From: Viola odorata
Taxonomy: Eukaryota > Streptophyta > Magnoliopsida > Malpighiales > Violaceae
DNA length: 64,000 nt
Direction: 5' to 3'
Assembly (NCBI GenBank): GCA_963691705.1
Contig: OY829539.1
Location: 16,728,186 to 16,792,185, forward strand
Under the pieces are notes generated by a model, which made no database searches, was not told the DNA's origin, and saw nothing but the letters and a program-made list of their open reading frames with translations. Both the position numbers and the translations under genes were made by a program. Positions 1 to 12,141 of the stretch are shown piece after piece (position 1 is the stretch's first letter; the number at the start of each line of letters is the position of its first letter).

Positions 1-1337
1 TTTATCTTTTAAATTATTTTGTAAACGTGTAGTTTTAATTTTTTTTTATAAATGAAGGTAAGATTCGAATTCAAATTTTACTGGAGCTTTACCACCAATA
101 AATTATAATCTTAGTTAAAAAAGGTTAGGTGTAGTGAGTTTTAAATAATGTATTTATGAAAATTTAAGTTAATTACAAATATTTACGATATAATTTTAGA
201 ATGTTATTATATTCATGTAAATAGAAGTAATTGTGAATTATAACAAGCATACACCGATCCGCACTATGTCGGACGAAACTTCGGATGAAGGGTAGAGGAT
301 TCGATAAATTTCAGAATCTGATCCGATATTATCTGAAAATCCAAAATATATAAATAAATTCGGAATTTAAGTTTTTTATCTCTTAGTTTTACTTCCTTAT
401 CTTTCTTTCTTTTTTTCTTGCTATTTATTTCACTTATTATGTTATAATATTGTTTGAATGTTTTGATAGATTGCATAAGAGAGAGAGCAACTAAGGATTA
501 AAAAAAGAGTTCTAAAGTTAATAAATTATCTTTTTTAAAATAAAAATAATAACTTAAAAGTATTAAAAAAGTTTGAATTTATCAAAATCTGGCCGATCTG
601 GTCCGAAATAGTAAGATTGCAATTGGATTAGGGTCATGTTCAAAAAGTTCGGATTACCGCTGATAAAATTCAATCCGAACTTGTCCGATTCAAACTTGTC
701 CCGAATTATTTGAATGCTCACTCCTAATTAGAAGAAAAATGAGGGGAAGGGAAATATATTTAAAATAGAAAGAAAGGAAAAAGGACAATAAAAAGTGAGT
801 GGGACCATGGTTTTTTTTTCACCCAAAATTTTGTAATAAATCCTATATTTTCTAATTTTTACCTTTCTAATAAAATAAAAATTGATAATTAATATTTATA
901 TTTTAATAAGAATATCTAACTTAAAACAAACAAGAAAAGATGAATAATAGATTAAGGTAAAGTTATCATTTGTTAAAATTGTCATTTTCTTTCCCAAACG
1001 AACAAAAGAAAATCATTCTCCTTCCATTTTCTTTCCTTTCAACCAAACACAATGTTAGAGCCTTCGCCCCTTTCTGTGACATTGTTGAATTACAATTTCT
1101 TACTTGGGTTAGGACAACATCTCATAGTGAAGCTATGCACTCAATAATAAGAAGTTTAGGAAGCCTTAGAGCATCCTTATTCCTTTGGTTTGAGCTCAAA
1201 TAAATAAATAATGTTTTATAATTTTGTTTATTTTTTAGTTAATCTCTAAAAGATTATTACCCTTAAATTTTTACTTTTTTTCTACTTAACCTATAGACAT
1301 GGTGAATGACATCCTTTTTGAAGCAATAATTAATATA
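1..1337. other. AT-rich spacer with decayed repeat fragments
   Basis: No gene is recognisable. The stretch is AT-rich with short low-complexity tracts. Around 580-725 there is a segment rich in CCGAT/TCCGAA words that ends in GCTCACTCCTAA, which resembles the end of a hAT-type MITE, but I could not find a matching left end. The open frames here are short and have no family resemblance. Confidence 0.5.
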
Positions 1338-1458
1338 TGTTAGAATATATAGGTATTATACATGTATATGTATTGGTATAAGTAGAGTATATATATATAG
1401 TGGTATACCCCTTATATGTAGTAAGAAAATGTAACTTTCTTCATTTGCTGAAATAACA
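1338..1458 (+). repeat. 5' LTR of the first Copia element
   Basis: A 121-bp repeat that starts TGTTAGAATATATAGG and ends GAAATAACA. It matches 20618-20740 almost base for base. The differences are one extra TA in the internal (TA)n tract of the 3' copy and a change near CCCCTTATATG versus CCCTTTGTATG. The (TA)n tract is a candidate TATA box. The next bases, TGGTAGCGAAGCC, resemble the initiator-Met tRNA primer site (TGGTATCAGAGCC) with a few mismatches. Confidence 0.93.
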
Positions 1459-2125
1459 TGGTAGCGAAGCCAAATTAAGCTCTCCTTCTATCAAATCTAT
1501 TGTTTCTCGTCAAAGTCATCTCCCGGCGTCGTCTATTCTCACCGCCCCCACAGAAAAGAGCGGAGGGTCGTCGCGAGTCGGGAGCAGGTGGAATCGTCCG
1601 ATTTCGATCAGCCACGCGCCGCCACACGCGGCGGAAGCGTCCGCCACTCTTCCCCACGCGTCGGCTCGTCCGGCCACCGCTGCAGTTGCCGCCGCCTGGG
1701 TTTTGCTCGCCTTGTCATTTCCGGCCGGTATCTTGGGTTGTCTGTGTGTTTCGGCGACGTTTCCTGTGCGTTTCTTCATTAATCTAAAATTGCCCTTGTG
1801 TTGGTACGACTGTGTGTTTGTGTTGATGCTCGTACTCTTGCTCGCTTTGTATTGCTACTATATCTTGCTCGCTTTTGTAGTTTGAATCTATTGCTGCGTA
1901 TTTGCTTGGTTGGTTGCGTATTTGCTTGGTTGGCTGCATATTTGCTTGGTTTGAGTACTGTTTATAGGTACTTTTTGCTTCAAATTTGCTGGACTCGTTG
2001 GGGTCTGTCTACTTGGTTGGTTGACTTATGTGTAGTAAATCCATTTTTGCTCTGTATTCTACTAGTATTCGCTTGTATTCATTGCTGGAATTGTGTCACT
2101 TGGTGTGGAAAATCACAATCTCAAG
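1459..2125 (+). other. GC-rich leader of the Copia element, Gag absent
   Basis: Between the primer site and the first coding segment lie about 650 bp where a Copia element would normally encode Gag. Positions about 1515-1745 are strikingly GC-rich with many CG dinucleotides, unlike the rest of the element. Positions 1895-1954 hold three tandem 20-bp units of the form TGCGTATTTGCTTGGTTGGT. Several overlapping short open frames exist on both strands but none resembles a known protein. I infer a replaced or acquired leader, possibly from a host gene's 5' end. Confidence 0.6.
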
Positions 2126-2691
2126 ATGAACTCTATTAATTTTGTCGGGTTACCTAATTCCTTCTCTAGAAAGACTGTAACCATCTCTGCAGATGAGTAT
2201 GCTAAGTTCTCTCAGTATTTAGAATGGGTGAAAGCGAACTCAAGTACTGGATTAGCTGAGTCAGGTAAAACTTGTCTTGTTTCCTCTTCTGACAAATGGA
2301 CAATCGACTCTGGTGCTAATGAGCATATGACAGGTAATCCTAATCTATTAACAAGCTTTAAGAAGCTCACAACATCTTCTCCTGTCACTATTGCTGATGG
2401 CACCAACTGTAATGTTGAGGATTTTGGTACAGCTAAACCAACTTCTGCTATTACTATGTCATCTGTATTTAGTCTACCTGAATTGACTTTTAACTTGATG
2501 TCAGTAAGTAAGCTCACGAAAGATCTCAACTGCTTCATCTCTTTTTTCCCTGATCATTGTCTTATTCAGGATCTAGTGACGAAGCAGATACTTGGTAGAG
2601 GGCATGTGTTTGGTGGTCTTTATGTCCTTGATCTGTGGGTACCAAAGTCAATAGCTTGTCTCAGCAGTACTTCCTTGTTTGAAACTCACTG
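2126..2691 (+). pseudogene. Copia protease fragment (start of truncated polyprotein)
   Basis: The frame opens with a short segment that in related Copia polyproteins lies just before the protease. The aspartic protease motif WTIDSGANEHMTG follows, about 66 residues in, and then the region leading to the gag-pre-integrase domain (LPELTFNLMSVSKLT). The upstream Gag (UBN2) domain and zinc knuckle are absent. The frame is cut at 2691 by the Gypsy insertion and resumes exactly in phase at 15286 when one copy of the CACTG duplication is discounted. An open frame continues to 2731, but its last codons belong to the inserted LTR. Confidence 0.88.
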
Positions 2692-4224
2692 TGATCGCGC
2701 GTCGAATACGTCAAATATAATAGTGAAATAGGTATGGAATTGGGGGTAGAAATACAACTTATCACTGTCTACAAGAGTTTATAGATGATGGTAAGAGGAT
2801 CGTCCACAGAGACCTCTAGGAGATGTAATTCTTGGTTTGACTTCCTCGTCACTGGCTTTGGTTTTGGTAGAATCTGAAAATAAAGACAAAACAGAAAGAG
2901 GTAAAAATAGTTCAAAGTAGTATTGGCCAAAGGCTTGGCCAAGACAGGGGTCAAGATTGAAATAGATCTAGTAATATAGAATTCCAGGTAAGGGTGATAT
3001 GAGAGCTTGTGTTCTTATGCTTCGATCATTGATTCAAGTATATTCATCTCTTCGTTCATAGTACTGCTATAGAGTGGAGGTACTCCTGTTCACTCCTGTC
3101 TTCCCTCCTCTTCAAATTACCTGGCGGGTACTCCCTTTCCTGATAATCCTAGCCAAGGGACACCTTGCTGGTTAAAGGGTTTATCCGTTTGACTGCTGTC
3201 TTGAATGGTTGTTCGCTTCCTCAATGGTATAGGGAAAGACAGTACCTAGGTCAAGGTGTTTCCCTGTGGAAATCCTAGGTTGTCAATCTGGTCTTAACCT
3301 AGATTACTTATTTCTTCTAGCCTGGCACGAGACTAGTCACCTGCTTTGTCTAGCCGACGGGTACTCCCTTTCCTTCTAGACTGACTGCAACTCTTCTCTA
3401 CTAGAGCGCAAGGATGATCAAACCTTGTCTCTAGTGAGTAAGCGATAGATTAAGTTCAAGGAATAAATAAATACAAGAGAAGAGATTATTAAGCACTAAT
3501 TGATCTCACGAATGCATAAGAACTTCAGCTCATCAACCCTTACCAAGAATGGGTGTTTAGCTATTCATACTCATAGGTAAAAATATGAAAATAATTGATT
3601 GCATAAATAAACTAAATCCGAGATTTAAATAAATCCGGAGAAAATTGTTTCGAAGAAGAAGAAAGGTTCCGATCTGATGATCGATGGGTGATGGTCGATC
3701 TGGACAGAGGTGAACAATGTTCGGCTAAATAGCCCTAAAAACTCCTCTGTCCTCCTCCAACTCTAATTCCTAGAAAATCTCTAAAGAGATTGCTATAATA
3801 AATTGTTCTTCTAATGGAAAGTAAATCGCAATTACAAAAGACGGAGATCCCATGCGGGATTCTTCAAGAGATATGCTTCAGATCCCTCTAGATTTGCGGG
3901 ACAGCTGTGACTTGCCAGCTGCAAAGCCCAATGTGGGAAGCGGTCCAACGATCCACTCTTCTGCCTCTATCGCGAAAGTGTCTTAGCCGCAGGCTTGGCC
4001 AAGACGACTCTGGTGCGCGCTGCTTTGGACGCGGAAATGTCTAGGCCAAGATCCAGGCCAAGACTCAAGAAAATGGCTCCAGAGCTCCACAAATCAGATC
4101 TTCAATAATTCGCCTCCAGACCAGAACTGCTAAGAATATGGGAAATCGGGGATAAATCAGTAGGTTTACTGTCCAAATAAACAAGTAAATGGACAATAAA
4201 ACATGATGAAATGCAATGCAATCA
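2692..4224 (-). repeat. 3' LTR of the Athila-like element
   Basis: This 1533-bp copy is at the downstream end of the minus-strand element. On the plus strand it runs from TGATCGCGCG to GCAATGCAATCA. It has the same length as the other copy (13753-15285). It contains five TTGGCCAA-related motifs, near 2923, 2935, 3995, 4043 and 4055. The small ORF at 2769-2954 recurs in the other LTR and has no recognisable function. Confidence 0.95.
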
Positions 4225-5338
4225 AATTTCCCACACTTAAACTATGCTTGCCCCCAAGCATACAGACTCAGACTCAAAATAAAAACATAACAAAAATAGA
4301 ACAGTCACCATGAACCCCCGGGACTTTCTCAATTTTAGGCTATTTACCCCTTCACTAGATCTGCCAAGACACTTCACTAAGATATCCAATGCTAGACTAA
4401 CAAGGAATAATCAATACCCTAAACATACCCCTTCCACATGGTATCAAGACACCCTACTAGATTTTATTGATAAGGTATAGGGCAAAGAATTCACCAAAGA
4501 TTTGAGTCCCACCGCTGTGTTGTCTATCCAAAAGTGCCTAAAGACTGGTGCCATTTAAATCACTTTGACAGATTTTTTTTTTCCTTCTTTTTATTTTCTT
4601 TTTATGTCCTAGCATTTTTTCAGACATATCAAGTGTCCTTTGAATTTTTACAGACACGGCACATAGACAGAGCTTGCCCTTTTCCGCGGGGGCTTCCACC
4701 TTTGCTATGTCTGTCCTATGACGCTCCAACACCTTTCATTGTCTCACACTTTTAGGCAGATAGAACAACACGCCCAAATCATGGCAGCAAACCCCGTCAT
4801 CCTAATAAGAGTTAAGGTCCTAGCTAAGTGTCCTTACGACCATGTGGATGGTTAATGTTTGGGAATCATTAGAGTATATGCCCCTTAGGCATTGATCATT
4901 TACGCTCATTCGCTTCCCTGTTACTAAAACATTGTATCCCCTAGGAAAGTGTCTAAATGCAGTCCCACCGAAAGACTAAACAGCCTAAGCAAGAAAACAG
5001 GGGTTCCGATGTGCACTCACGAAATAGACTCAAAACATGCAGAAAAAATACTAATAAAATCATGCATATGACAGACTCTATAGACTGGAGGGACGCATGC
5101 AAAAAGAGAAATTAAATCATGCAAAAACTGACTCAAAAATTCAGATTATTAACACAATTTCAACACAAAACGCATCACAAGACACAAAAATTAAAAGACT
5201 CAACTGTACATCCTCCCCACACTTAAAAGACACAATGTCCTCATTGTGTGGAGAGACAAATAAAAAGCAGAAAAATAAAAGAAAAGAAAGAAACTACCTG
5301 GGGGCAAAAGCAGATCAAGCTGCTGGAGTCTGGTGATC
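4225..5338 (-). other. 3' non-coding region and purine tract of the Athila-like element
   Basis: On the minus strand this is the stretch between the post-pol ORF and the 3' LTR. It ends in a purine-rich tract (AGTGTGGGAAATT at about 4225-4237) directly before the LTR, the expected plus-strand priming site. The rest has no coding potential that I recognise. Short frames in it are chance openings. Confidence 0.7.
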
Positions 5339-7491
5339 TTAGCCGAAAGCTTGGCCTAGATCAGAGGCTGGAGGGTCTTTCAGTTTTGGATCTTTTGGAG
5401 CAGGAGGTGGCATAGATGGATGCGGTGTCTTTGCTGGCGGTGCTGGTGGTGCAGGATCATCCTCCTCATCAGAGGACTCACTATCGGAGCTCAAATTATC
5501 GTACAGAGCTCTGAGGTACTTGAGGTGGACCTGCAGATGCTGATAAACATGGAGAACGTTGGTCCTGGTGAGTTTCTGTTGCTCAAGGAGGACATCTTGT
5601 CGGTCAGAAAGTGTTTTGGCCCAGCGAGGCACCTCTTCACTGGTGGATGCAGATAAAGGGTCTTGTGCTTTGTCTTGGCCCTTGTCCTGGCCTAGACGGT
5701 CCAGGATAATCTTCTGCTGCTCAAGGATCAGCAGCTGCCTAGCTTGAAATTCCCTGGCCCATGTTAGAGGTTCGTTTGTGCTACTGGCTGGGGGATCTTG
5801 GCCGGAAGCTTGGCCAAGATCGACTGCTGAAGGATTTGGAATGGGAGGATCTTGGCCTATGTCTTGGCCTAGATCCTGGGCAATATCGTCCTTTGCTGTT
5901 TCTCCTGGAATTTGTACTGGATGCGCTTGTACTTCCCTTCATTTTTCTTCGAGAAAATGTGCTCCCCTACTGGTGTAAAACCTGTATTACAAGCAACAAA
6001 CTCTCCGTCCAAATGGAAGTATCCCATTTGATCGAAGGCTCTCAAATCTAGAATTTTGGGGGAACAACACTTATGCAAATCAGCAGTGGCAAGATCCAAT
6101 TTAGCAGTTTGAATAGCAAGCCAAGTAATTAAGGACCCAAAAATCAGTTTGGTAACAGACTCACGAGCATGCAATTGCTGAACCAAATATAAACCTAAGT
6201 TGACTCTTTTCCGGTGCAAAATACACCAAAGCAAAAACAGTTCAGACTTGGCTAAATTTCCAGAAACCATTATCTTCCCCGAAAGGTTGATAGACAAAGT
6301 CCTGTGGAGCATGCGAAGTGCAGGGTTCAGAATTGAGTGTGTCTTAGAATTTTTGTCAAATTTCGCCTTAGGGTCACCAGTGACCTCTCTAAAAGCAATG
6401 TTGTTATCCCAATCAGCAGGGTAATCAAAAATAACCTCATCACTATATGCAAATCCTAACAAAGAATTGAAAGCATTAACAGATAAGTGGCTCCATTTAT
6501 CACATAAGCGAAAATTAATCACATCATCAGCAGCAAAGTCAGGTTTGTCTCTACCCCTAACATACAAGGTAGCCTCATCAAACCAAAAAGATGTGTGAAA
6601 CTCTAAGCACAGTTCAGTGTAAGCATCACAATCAACAGACATAAAAGGGATCCAACCAATGGCATACACAAACTCCCTAATCTTATTCCCTAACCCCATA
6701 GCATCAAGAAAATCAAAGTCAAGCCTAGCAAAAGCGGGGATGTCACAGGAATGAAAATCACGCAATTTGGATTTGAGGTCTGGTGTATCAAACTTCAACC
6801 AGCCTCTGAGTGTGTGCAGGGGAGGGAGAGAAGGTACCTTAGCAGTCTTGGCCGGAGTCTTGGCCAAGACTGAAACGTCTTCATCATCCTCAACATCATC
6901 TTCCTCGATCGCCTTCTTCTTCCTTTTGCTTTTGGCGGTGGAAGGAGCAGCACTGGTTTTGCCCTTCTTAGGGTTGGGTGGCGGTGGCGATGAATCTGGA
7001 ATCCTCGTCGGCTTCTTTGTCGGGGTCTTTTTGTGGGCCACTTGCTTGAATCGACCAGTGGTCTTCTTTGGTGGTGCAGCCGCAGCTGGTTGCTTCGCCG
7101 GAGGCGGTGGTGGTGGTGTGGGTATGGCTGCGGCGGCATGAGTTGGGTTTGATGCTCCGGCTGCTCCCATCTTCTTTTGGAGCCTCTTATCTCGCCTGCT
7201 CTCTCTCTCCCCTGCCGATGCTGGAACGGACGGACGCATCCGCTTCGCAAGAGGGACCTCGTCGGAGTCTTCATCACTCACGACCACGGCCCGGTCGACT
7301 CCCTCGACGCTATCCTCTAATTTGCCAGGTAAATCGTCCTCTGAGGACATCGAATCGGTGTCCTCGAGTGCTTGGAGAAGACGCCTCGTGACGAAGATGT
7401 CGTCGGTCGGAAAGACAGGCGGTGCCGCTCCACGGAGGTCGTCACTAGCCTCTGGAATGTCAGAGGGTGAGCTCTGATTTGGTGGGTTCAT
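5339..7491 (-). pseudogene. Post-pol 'env-like' ORF of the Athila-like element, frameshifted
   Basis: A 540-codon frame (7491 to 5869) follows pol on the same strand, the position of the extra ORF in Athila/Calypso elements. Residues 1-215 are low-complexity and rich in Pro, Lys, Ala and acidic runs, with blocks such as AKTPAKTAK. Residues about 225-500 are globular and resemble the conserved domain found in many plant transposon ORFs. I see no convincing signal peptide or membrane span, so an envelope role is not supported. At about 5925 the frame is lost by one base. An open stretch in a neighbouring frame then runs to 5339 with GQD-type repeats and an acidic, Pro-rich tail, so the original protein probably was near 715 residues. 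Translations of the opposite strand across 6767-7391 are shadows. Confidence 0.75.
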
Positions 7492-8017
7492 GGTTATGGA
7501 GCGATTGAGAGTGGGATAATGGTGGGTTTAGAGTTCTAGGTTTTTGAGATTTTTGTGCGATTGGGGAAGAAGGGACTGTTGCTTTTTTTTAGCTCAGGTG
7601 AGAGGCCGAATTTGTTGGTTACGTGGGTATGGTTGTGTCAGAGTGGGAAGGGAATACACAGGGGTGGTGATTTGTTTTTCCCACGCTTTCCATAAATTCC
7701 AATTAATTGCTTTTTGGATTTGTCCGTTCAAAAAGTAATTAAAGGCCTTTAAAAGGCGGCGCTGACACGTGTCCCACTAACTCTCAAAGAGCGGCTCTGC
7801 TACAAAACAGTCTAGCCCCAAGGCTTGGCCAAGCTCTTGGCCAACCTGCTTCAATTTCTCCACACTTAATTCCCTGCACAAAATCAAAAACAACCCAGCG
7901 AAATCAAATGTGACAAAAATAACATAAAAATTAAAACTCCCTAAAAATATAAGAAACAAGGGTTGCCTCCCTTGTAGCGCCCTTATTTTAAGTCCTAGGC
8001 TTGACTTTGAATTTTCT
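7492..8017 (-). other. Spacer between pol and the post-pol ORF
   Basis: About 520 bp of non-coding element sequence. It holds two adjacent TTGGCCAA palindromes at 7825 and 7837, exactly 12 bp apart. The end of pol lies at 8018 and the start codon of the next ORF at 7491. No promoter or splice signal could be assigned with confidence. Confidence 0.6.
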
Positions 8018-11000
8018 TCACTTGTCTTCTGGTGGCAAGTCCACCTTTTCAGAACTTTTCTCTTCCTGGAAGCTTTCAAAGAACGGCTTCAACCTTTGTC
8101 CATTCACTTTGAGCTCGGCACCTGTTTTCTCATTTCTAATATCTACTGCACCATGTGGGTAAATATTAGTAACAACAAAAGGGCCTTCCCATCTTGTTTT
8201 TAATTTTCCAGGAAATAACTTAAAACGTGAATTATAAAGAAGAACCTTCTCCCCTGTGTGGAGAGGTTTTCCAATAATTCATTTGTCGTGGTAGGCTTTC
8301 ATTCTGATTTTGACAATCAACTGATTGTCATAGGCTTGGTCTCTCAACTCCTCTAGCTCATGGAGTTGTAATTTCCTCTCTAGCCCGGCTTCATCATAGC
8401 TCAAGTTGCACTTTCGTATAGCCCAATAGGCTTTGTGTTGCAACCCTACTGGCAAGTGGCACGCCTTCCCATAGACTAGCTTGTAAGGCGTCATCCCGAT
8501 TGGGCCTTTGTAAGCCGTTCTGCAGGCCCACAATGCGTCATCTAACCACTGGCTCCAATCGCGTCTGTCTAGGCCTACTGTCTTGGCCAAGACAGACTTC
8601 ACCTCTCTATTCGACACTTCTGCTTGGCCGTTTGATTGAGGGTGGTAGGCTGTGGATACTTTGTGTGTGATACCATATTTTCTGAAAAGAGAAGATAAAA
8701 TCTTGTTGCAAAAGTGAGTTCCTCGATCACTAATGATCCCTCGAGGAATTCCAAATCTGTTCAAGATGTTAGATTTAATAAAAGAGATAACAGTCCTAGC
8801 ATCATCATTCTTAGTGGCTTTCGCCTCTATCCATTTCGATACATAATCCACAGCTAAGAGAATATATATGTTGCCAAAAGAAGTGGGGAAAGGTCCCATA
8901 AAATCTATGCCCCATATATCAAATATTTCACATGAAAAAATAAAATTCATAGGCATTTCATTTCGGGAACTAATATTCCCTACCTTTTGGCACGCGGGAC
9001 AAGTTTTACAAAATAGAAAACTGTCCTGAAAAATACTAGGCCAATAAAAACCAGCCTCTAAGACTTTTAGGGCTGTCCTTTTTTCTCCAAAATGGCCTCC
9101 ACATGCTTGAGAATGACAGAATTTAAGGATAGACAAAGTTTCACCTTGAGGTATACACCTCCTAAGTAATTGATCAGTGCCTAATTTCCATAAATAAGGG
9201 TCATCCCAGACATAGTACTTACTGTCATGTTTGACATTTACTCTCTCATAGGTAGTCATATCACCATAGTGTTTACCTGTTGCAAGGTAATTTGCAATTT
9301 CAGCGTACCATGGGCGCGGGTTTGGCTGAGGGTTTGGCCTAGACTCCGGGCTAGACAGTGCGACTGAAAATAGTTTTTCGTCAGGAAATTCTGCCCTTAC
9401 TGGTTCCAGGTCCCCTTCTGCTAGGCAGCGGCTCAGGTGGTCTGCCACAAGATTTTCCTTACCGCTCTTGTCCTTAATTTCCAGATTATGCTCCTGCAAA
9501 AGAAGAATCCAGCGGATTAGTCTAGGTTTGGCCTCATGCTTGACCAAGAGGTATTTCAATGCCGCATGCTCAGAAAATACAATAATTTTTGTGCCCAATA
9601 AATAAGATCTAAATTTCTCCAAGGCAAAAACTATTGCAAAAAGTTCTTTTTCAGTTGTGGTATAATTTCTTTGGGCATCATCTAGCATTTTTGATGCATA
9701 ATAGATCACGTGCGGATCTTTTCCTTTTTTCTGCCCAAGAACCGCTCCAACAGCAGCATCACTTGCGTCGCACATCAGCTCGAATGGCAAGCTCCAGTCC
9801 GGCGCTTGGATGATCGGTGTTGTTGTCAATCGCTCCTTTAGCTCGTCGAATGATTTCTGACATGCTTCGTTGAAGTCAAACTCTACCTCCTTTTGTAGTA
9901 GCTTGCACATTGGTTCAGCTACCTTTGAGAAGTTTTTTATGAACCTACGATAGAAACCTGCATGTCCAAGAAAGCTCCTAACCTCACGCAAGCATGAGGG
10001 GTAAGGCAAGTTCTTGATAGTGTCAATTTTTGCTTGATCAACCTCAATGCCTTTCTTTGAAATCACATGGCCAAGGACAATTCCTTGGTCTACCATAAAA
10101 TGGCATTTTTCAAAGTTTAAGACTAAACTTGTATCAACACATCTCTTTAAAATATTTTCTAAATTATGTAAGCATTGTTCGAAATTATTACTGTAAACGG
10201 TAAAATCATCCATAAACACCTCGATGCTCTTCTCTACATATTCAGAAAATATACTTACCATGCACCTTTGAAAGGTTGCAGGCGCATTGCATAGCCCAAA
10301 TGGCATGCGTCGGTAGGCGAACGTTCCAAATGGGCAAGTGAACGTTGTCTTTTCTTGGTCTTCGGGTGCAACGGGGATTTGATGAAACCCCGAGTAGCCG
10401 TCCAAGAAGCAATAGTGAGTCTTTCCAGTAAGTCTCTCAACCATTTGGTCGATAAACGGCAATGGGAAATGGTCCTTCCGAGTGACTTGATTCAGCCTTC
10501 GGTAGTCAATAGATACCCTCCATCCGTTTTGAATTTGTGTCGTTCTTTGGGTGCCATCATCTCCTTCGATCACTGTAATTCCAGTTTTCTTAGGAACCAC
10601 CTGCACAGGAGACACCCAATTACTATCTAAGAAAGGATAAATAACACCCGAATCTAACAATTTGATTATTTCTTTTTTAAACACTTCCATCATTTGAGGG
10701 TTTAATCTCCTCTAGGGTTGCCGAATGGGTTTCTTATCCTCTTCCACATAAATATTGTGGGTACAAATGTTGGCTGATATTCCCTTGATATCTGCCATTG
10801 TCCAGCCAATTGCTTCTTTATGCATTTTCAAGACTGCCACCAATCTCTCTTCTTCATCCTCCGTTAGTTTTGCTGAAATAATAACGGGTAGGGTCTCGTC
10901 TAGGCCTAGATAGGCATACTTGAGAAGGTCTGGCAGTGATTTTAATTCCAACTGTGGTGCCTGCACAACAGAAGGTAGAAATTTAGGAACCGAAGACTGC

Positions 11001-11104
11001 ACAAATTGACAACTCACAGTTTTCTTCCCGATTTTGGTAGTCTTGGCCTGCGTCTTGGCCAAGCTCGAGGCCAAGACTGGTTCTATTTCTTCTGGATCTG
11101 TCAA
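8018..11104 (-). pseudogene. Athila-like pol: reverse transcriptase, RNase H and integrase
   Basis: The main open block (10693-8279, 804 codons) holds RT with the FMDD catalytic box ([12 protein letters not shown]), then RNase H ([14 protein letters not shown], with SEHAALKYL where TDHAALKYL is usual), then integrase. Integrase shows the H-H-C-C finger ([14 protein letters not shown] ... CKTCPACQ) and D-D-E residues ([27 protein letters not shown]). The upstream segment 11104-10712 (PR-RT linker and RT start) is in the same frame but separated by a TAG. The integrase C-terminus continues past a TGA at 8279 to a natural stop at 8018. Both stops fit C-to-T changes of Gln (CAG) and Arg (CGA) codons. 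The gene is therefore dead. Confidence 0.93.
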
Positions 11105-12141
11105 ACTGTCCAGAATTTCTTGGAGCTCCTTCTAATCTCCAGTCCTGTCTTCTAATTCTTTTAGAGTTCTTGTGGAAATTCCCCTGCTCAAAACATACTC
11201 AAGGGGGTCGTTAATATAAATGTCAGCAATTTCTTCAGTAATTGGATCTAAAACATCCAAAAAATTAATGCAATGAAAATCATTAGGATGTTTTAAGCCT
11301 TCAGTAATGATGAATTTAATTTTTTTCCGCAAAATTCCAGAATTATACTTCCTTCGAAGCAATCAATCTTTGCTTTCGACGTCCTTAGGAAAGGTCTTCC
11401 TAATAAAATGTCAGTGGTGCAAGAAGGTAATTGAACATTCATTTCAACTATATAAAAGTCCACTGGATATATGAAATCGTTTACCATTACCAAGACATCG
11501 GTTACTACGCCCTTAGGTCGGATGATCGTTCGATCAGCCAGCTGGATTACCAAGTCAGTCTCCTTCATCGTTCCTATCTTTAAAGTCTCGAACTCACTCA
11601 GGGACATCGCATTGTTGCCAGCCCCTAAGTCGCAAAGGGTCTTTTCAATCTTCTTGTTCCCGATTTGGCATAGAATGGTGAAAGTCCCTTGATCTTTGCA
11701 CTTCTCTGGGAGCTGCTGCACTGCAGAGACATTGTGAGATAGGTTCACCCTCTCTATACCTGCAATTTTCTTTTTATTAGTGCACACTTCTTTAAGAAAT
11801 TTAGCATAAGAGGGAACTTTTGCAATTAAATCCAACATAGGCATATTAACAGCTATTTTCCCAAAAACAGCCATGAAGTCTCTCGCTTCATCTTGCCTCT
11901 TCTCTTTCGAAGATCTAGGAGGAAATGGTGGAGGAATTTCTATGATTTCCTCTGGCTTATCAGGCTTGGTCTGTGTCTTGGCCTGCGTCTTGGCCAAAAT
12001 AGGTTCTGTCTTTTCTGATTCCGCGATAACTGCAGGCTTGGCCTAAGGTTTGGCCAAGACTGCTTCAATTTCAGTCTCTTCTTCCTCATCTTCATCCATC
12101 TCTTGCGACTGGATTTTTCTTATTTCTTCATCTATTTTCGC
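11105..12141 (-). pseudogene. Athila-like aspartic protease region
   Basis: The frame continues directly from gag. The protease core is in 11997-11293: CDLGAGNNAMSLSEF (D-L-G active site in the Athila style), LADRTIIRPKGVVTDVLV and DILLGRPFL. At about 11330 a run of A residues is one base short, which moves the downstream part (11362-11132) into another frame. In-frame TAG codons at about 12044 and at 11132 interrupt the reading. The N-terminal linker carries LAKTQAKT repeats encoded by the TTGGCC motif. Confidence 0.85.

Noticed and set aside
1500..1885. Several overlapping open frames on both strands
   Set aside because: GC-rich leader of the Copia element; openness comes from base composition, and no frame shows a domain.
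2769..2954. 61-codon frame repeated identically at 13830-14015
   Set aside because: It lies in the LTRs; the duplication is due to the LTRs themselves and the peptide resembles nothing known.
6767..7391. Gly/Val-rich and Arg/Pro-rich frames on both strands
   Set aside because: Shadows of the low-complexity N-terminal half of the post-pol ORF read in other frames.
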